Shown: positions 60,034 through 64,000 of the stretch, piece by piece | How positions within the stretch are numbered: position 1 is the first letter of the stretch | Layout: each line of letters starts with the position of its first letter | Made by a program: the position numbers and the translations under genes | Notes under the pieces: generated by a model | Told to the model about the DNA's origin: nothing | Seen by the model: the letters and a program-made list of their open reading frames with translations, nothing else | Database searches by the model: none | DNA from: Tethya wilhelma | Taxonomy: Eukaryota; Porifera; Demospongiae; Tethyida; Tethyidae | Length of the DNA: 64,000 nucleotides | Direction: 5' to 3' | Assembly: GCA_964030475.1 (NCBI GenBank) | Contig: CAXIPT010000006.1 | Coordinates: 71,297 to 135,296 of the forward strand

Positions 60034-60749
60034 ATATGCAGATGTAAATGATCAATATTTATATTAATAAAATTGGACAATATCTTTTACATTCTGTGGA
60101 TCAAACCATCAATTTGAATTTTTTTGACCGACAATACTTCTGCCTATGCACTAAACACATGCCATAAACCTACAGGTCTCTATATACATACATGTAATTG
60201 TATTTCAGAATTTTCTCACAAAGTGGCCACTTGTGTTTGCTGCCAGGCCCGTACGAAGGGGGGGTTCGAAGGGTTCAATCAAACCCCTAAAATTTTGAGC
60301 CACACCCACCATGGTGCATTGCATGTGTGTGTCGTGTGTTGAACGATTGGTGGCACGTGGATTAGCTTAGTGCAGGTGGTCATACTTGCTAGAATGGCCT
60401 CTAGACAAAGAAAAAGAAAGTTGAATGACTAAATTTTTACGAAAGGAGAGTTCCTCTACAACAAAGAAATAACCTCTGAGGCTAGTACAAGCTTGAAGGA
60501 TAATGGACAGTGCCTATCTGCGAAATGATTATGTTAGTGGGGGTTGTGAAGGTAGAGAATCAGATATTGAGATGTCTGAAAGTGGAGTAAAACGATGAGC
60601 ACAGTGACATAGTCACTCTAATGGGGACAGTATCATAGATATTGGTTTAGTACTTCGAGAATCTATGACTAGCATTGAAGCATCCAAAGTCATTTCAGAT
60701 CTATCTACAGAACAAAAATACACTTTGCTAACAAGACATTATAAATAAT

Positions 60750-61665
60750 ACTAATACAAATATTCACACGAATAACTCTGCAAAAACTGGGCGCTTGGCT
60801 TTAAATGCGCGAGTGGTGAAAATTAAACGCGCGAAAATTTAAAACATATGGTGATCTTTACCGAATAGGTCAAAGAGGCGAAAATTAAACACACGAAAAT
60901 TAAACAAGCGAAAATTTATAGCGGCAAAAATTTCCCGATCTACGGTAATCAGCTCTTTCTCTTTCTATTGAACCCAAAAACATAGCTTAAAGCTATCGCT
61001 AAAGTATTAAACTAAAATATGCCAAACCTCTACCCAAACCTCCAATTCTCTCCATCTTCTTTTTCTTATTCTTCTATCTTGCGCCCGTTTGACTGTTCAC
61101 TTTCAGAAGCTGATTGTTGAACAAATAAACTTAGTTTCTTTGTCTTCAACCACTTTTGGCATTGGTTTTAGCCAAGTCGCTAGATACAAGCCTTCTCCGT
61201 ATGGTAGCCATTGATTTCTATACTAATGAATAATTCATTAGCTACTTGGAAATCAAGTCGACGACCCTTTCCATACATAGAAGTGTGTGTTATTTAGAAT
61301 TCATGTATTTCGTGACAGATTTTGCTATTCTTACTATTACTGGATGCAAAACTCCACCATAGCGATTAGTTGCTTCAGACAATTTGCTAGAGTACATGCA
61401 GTTATTCAGAACAAACAAGTGAAAAAAGCATTAGAAATGTAATGAGAACATAGCAAATCGTAAAAAGTAAGCAAACAAGATAGGAATGGTGATCAGATTG
61501 AGGAGAGTTCATTCCTGTGTCCACTATGTCATTGAGTTAGAAATATGAACATAATTGAGACACAGAAAATGAATTCTTCTCTCAATCTGACCACCATTGT
61601 TTGCTTACTTTTTACGATTGGCCATTCCTATGTTCTCATTACATTTCTAATGTTTTTTCACTTGT
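60750..61665 (+). repeat. composite repeat inside the hAT element
   Basis: Starts AATACAAATATTCACACGAA without the outer end. An extra stretch at about 60800-60955, with GCGAAAATTAAAC repeated, is not in other copies. It ends with the hairpin at 61415-61665. Confidence 0.85.
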
Positions 61666-62028
61666 TTAAACACAATCGGTTGGATAAATAATATTATTCA
61701 TGGCTAGCAAGATAGTGGATGCTGTAAATATTGTTCACTGTTTGCTAAGACCACAGAGTCACTTGGAGTACTTGTCAACAAACCATTTAAGAAAGGTGAA
61801 CAAAACTGTTGATGGTCATGCATCTAATATGTACCATGCTGATGTTGTGGAAGCTGCATTAGCCGTTAAGCAATCAGTAGAACAACCACAGTCAAATATT
61901 GATGTGCGTTTAAACATGGAACTTGTCAATGTAATACAGGAAAACAGGCATGTGGTTAAATGCTGTGCTCAATGCATAGGCAGAGAGTGTATTGCCTTAA
62001 GAGGTGACACAGAAAGACTAGACCACCT

Positions 62029-62049
62029 NNNNNNNNNNNNNNNNNNNNN
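62029..62049. other. assembly gap (21 N)
   Basis: A run of N at the join between hAT sequence and the right half of a hairpin. Confidence 1.
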
Positions 62050-63094
62050 AGCCATTCCATCTTGTTTGCTTTCTTTTTACGATTTGGCCATTCCTATGTC
62101 TCATTACATTTCCAATGTTTTTTTCACTTGTAACATATAGAAAGGCAAGTAAATCTTATGATACGTCTCCTGACTGAGATGTGTGTTTCACTTCAGTATC
62201 AAGCAGGCCACAACTTACCAGCTCAGCAGCCCGCCGCTGGCTCAGCGAGTCTGGATTGCCAGGCTACTACCTCAGTAGCTAGCTACACACACCAACTCCA
62301 ATGTAATTTGTAGAATTATGGTAAAATGAGAACAAACAAATAAAAAAAAAACATTGGAAATGTAGTAAGACACAGGAATGGCTAAATCGTAAAAAGAATG
62401 CAAGCAAGATGGAATGGCTGTTAGAGTATGTAAGGAATTCTTCCTGTGGGCAAAATAAGAGACTCAATAAGGAGAATGTTAAATGCAGCCCATACAGGAA
62501 GAATTCTGCATACACTCTAACAGCCATTCCATCTTGTTTGTGTTCTTTTTACTATTTAGCCATTCCTGTGTCTTATTACATTTCCAATGTTTTTTTTACT
62601 TGTATGTAGTTGTGACTATAAGAAGGTAGAAAAGCCAATAAATTTGTTAGAATCTAAGAAACAGCTCCAGCCTCCTGAGATGCTTTCAGTACTTTTATAC
62701 TGCCATGCTGATAGCAAAAATTATATAAGCTATAATGTCCCTGCTGATAGTGTACAAGTTACTACCATATACACGCAAACTCAAATATGATTTGTAGAAT
62801 TATGAAAAAATGAGAACAAACGAGTAAAAAAAACATTTTAAATGTATTGAGACATAGGAATGGTTAAATTGTAAAAAGAAAGCAAACAAGATGGAATGGC
62901 TGTTTGAGTGTGTAAAGAATTATTCCTATGGGCAACATGAGGGACTCAGCATGGAAAGAGAGTCACCGTACTACATGCAGCCCACACAGGAAGAATTCTG
63001 CACACACTCAAACAGCCATTTCATCTTGTTTGCTTTGTTTTTACGATTTAACCATTCCTATGTCTCAATACATTTCAATTTTTTTTTTACTTGT
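62050..63094 (+). repeat. composite tail with three hairpin copies
   Basis: A half hairpin (62050-62131) is followed by the 3' part of a composite repeat with a full hairpin at 62336-62603, then spacer, then another hairpin at 62818-63094. The two full hairpins have different cores (TTCTTCCTGTGGGCAAAAT and ATTCCTATGGGCAACATGAG), so they inserted or diverged separately. Confidence 0.87.
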
Positions 63095-64000
63095 ATGACT
63101 AGTCATTGAACTGGAGTTCAAGCACATATCAAGAATGAGTAATTTATTCCCATTGTAGTGTTCATTGTCTGAACTTAGTTATAAGCCATTTATCAAATTT
63201 ACCAATTGTACTTGACAAAATGAAAGCAACATGTCTTTTTATCTTAAAGAGCCCAAAGAGAAATAGCCTCTTATCTGAAATTGTTGCAAGTTCCATCAGT
63301 GAAAGGAGCAAACAAAAGCAACTCATTGACTTGTGTAAAACCCGTTGGGCAGAAAGACACTCAGCCTATCAGCATTTTTATCAATGCTATGTTTTTATTA
63401 TTAATTCACTGGAAGTGATATCTATGGGGTTGCACAACAATGCATGGAAATTTTTTTAATGCTTCCTGGGACCATGAATCGAAAAACACTGCCGCCTCAC
63501 TTTTACAGGGATTAACAGACTTCAATTTTATAGTAGTGTATCACTTTCTCTCTCATTTATCTGGAATAACCATTAAACTATAAAGTTCTACCATTAATAT
63601 TATAGATGCTTTTCAACAGGTTGATGAAATCAAAGTATTTTACAAAGATTTGTGGAGAAATATTGAAGATCAATTTCACAAGGTATATGAACAAAGAGTG
63701 AGGATGGGCTCATCTGTGGCTGTAGAACCTTTCAAGCCAAGGAGCTGTGCTAGGCAAACGAACTGTCCAAATGCAGATGCTTAGACTACTAAAGACTGGT
63801 ATAGAATCAATGTTGCTGTACCTTTTCTGGATCGTATTATTCAAGAAATTGATACACAGTTTTTGCCAATGGCTTAAATTGCTTTTACACTTCTACCATC
63901 AGTTATGTATAAAAAAGACATCGATATTGTTCAAATCTATATGCCATCATCTGAGCTTTTCATGCAAGAATATGACAGGTGAAACTCAGGTATATATCAA

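Larger units (their letters stand above)
60244..64000 (+). pseudogene. hAT-type transposase (ZMYM1/P52rIPK-like), broken, runs off the window
   Basis: A likely element end, CAGGCCCGTACGAAGGGGGG, starts at 60244. A first ATG at 60394 is followed by stops. IDIGLVLRESMTS and STEQKYTLLTRHYK (about 60636-60745) match the zinc finger region of hAT proteins of the ZMYM1 type. 61700-62028 holds NRHVVKCCAQCIGRECIALRG, the conserved ALRG block with extra Cys. 63220-63990 holds CKTRWAERHSAYQHF, then AASLLQGLTDFNFIV, KPRSCARQTN and FLDRIIQEID with stops between, as in the hAT catalytic and dimerisation parts. A composite repeat (60750-61665) and further hairpins plus an N gap (62029-63094) split it. The right end lies outside the window. 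Dead copy; class clear, subfamily from memory. Confidence 0.82.

Noticed and set aside
32930..63109. Repeated short open frames starting MEWLLECV or MEWLFECV as a gene family
   Set aside because: They lie in the stems of the hairpin repeat and are open on both strands because of the palindrome.

Overview
The window is eukaryotic DNA from an early-branching marine animal; a demosponge is my best guess. The reasons are small GT-AG introns, AT-rich intergenic DNA, CA/TG microsatellites and several animal-type transposon families at high density. I cannot name the species. I see no clear single-copy host gene; the nearest candidate is a HECT-domain gene that now carries stop codons. Almost everything else is mobile DNA, much of it nested.

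Layout. 1-3588: minus-strand remains of a piggyBac-type transposase and of a conserved gene of unknown function. 4383-32262: one nested stack. An AT-rich ~213-bp array holds a Gypsy retrotransposon (Gypsy-A, 5247-31057, target duplication TTTAC). Its reverse transcriptase region is split by a 20.8-kb DNA transposon of the KDZ class (KDZ-1, 7586-28373, duplication CATCTAACT). KDZ-1 in turn holds a second Gypsy element (24390-27761) and a ~1-kb composite repeat, and that repeat is split by a 5,958-bp transposon (9925-15882) with perfect 93-bp terminal inverted repeats and a perfect 9-bp duplication. A 622-bp element also sits in the 3' end of Gypsy-A. 33739-35919: an open, spliced DDE-integrase-like transposase gene. 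37257-40470: the HECT gene. 41942-48514: at least two THAP-domain, Kolobok-like transposase genes broken by repeats. 51640-59905: a second, decayed KDZ element (KDZ-2). 60244-64000: a hAT-type transposase broken by repeats and running off the window.

Two transposon systems stand out. The 9925-15882 element pairs a RecQ-family helicase (plus strand) with a convergent DUF6589-like putative transposase (minus strand); no coding exon of either is interrupted. The KDZ elements pair a KDZ transposase with a divergently transcribed DUF3987-like P-loop ATPase. The two KDZ copies share that gene order, a promoter motif between the genes, and end arrays built on palindromes that have diverged symmetrically. 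In both systems a DNA-strand-handling ATPase travels with the transposase, which I infer helps transposition or repair of the donor site.

Intron positions, domain names and family names come from reading the translated sequence and from memory of the families. No alignment or database search was run.
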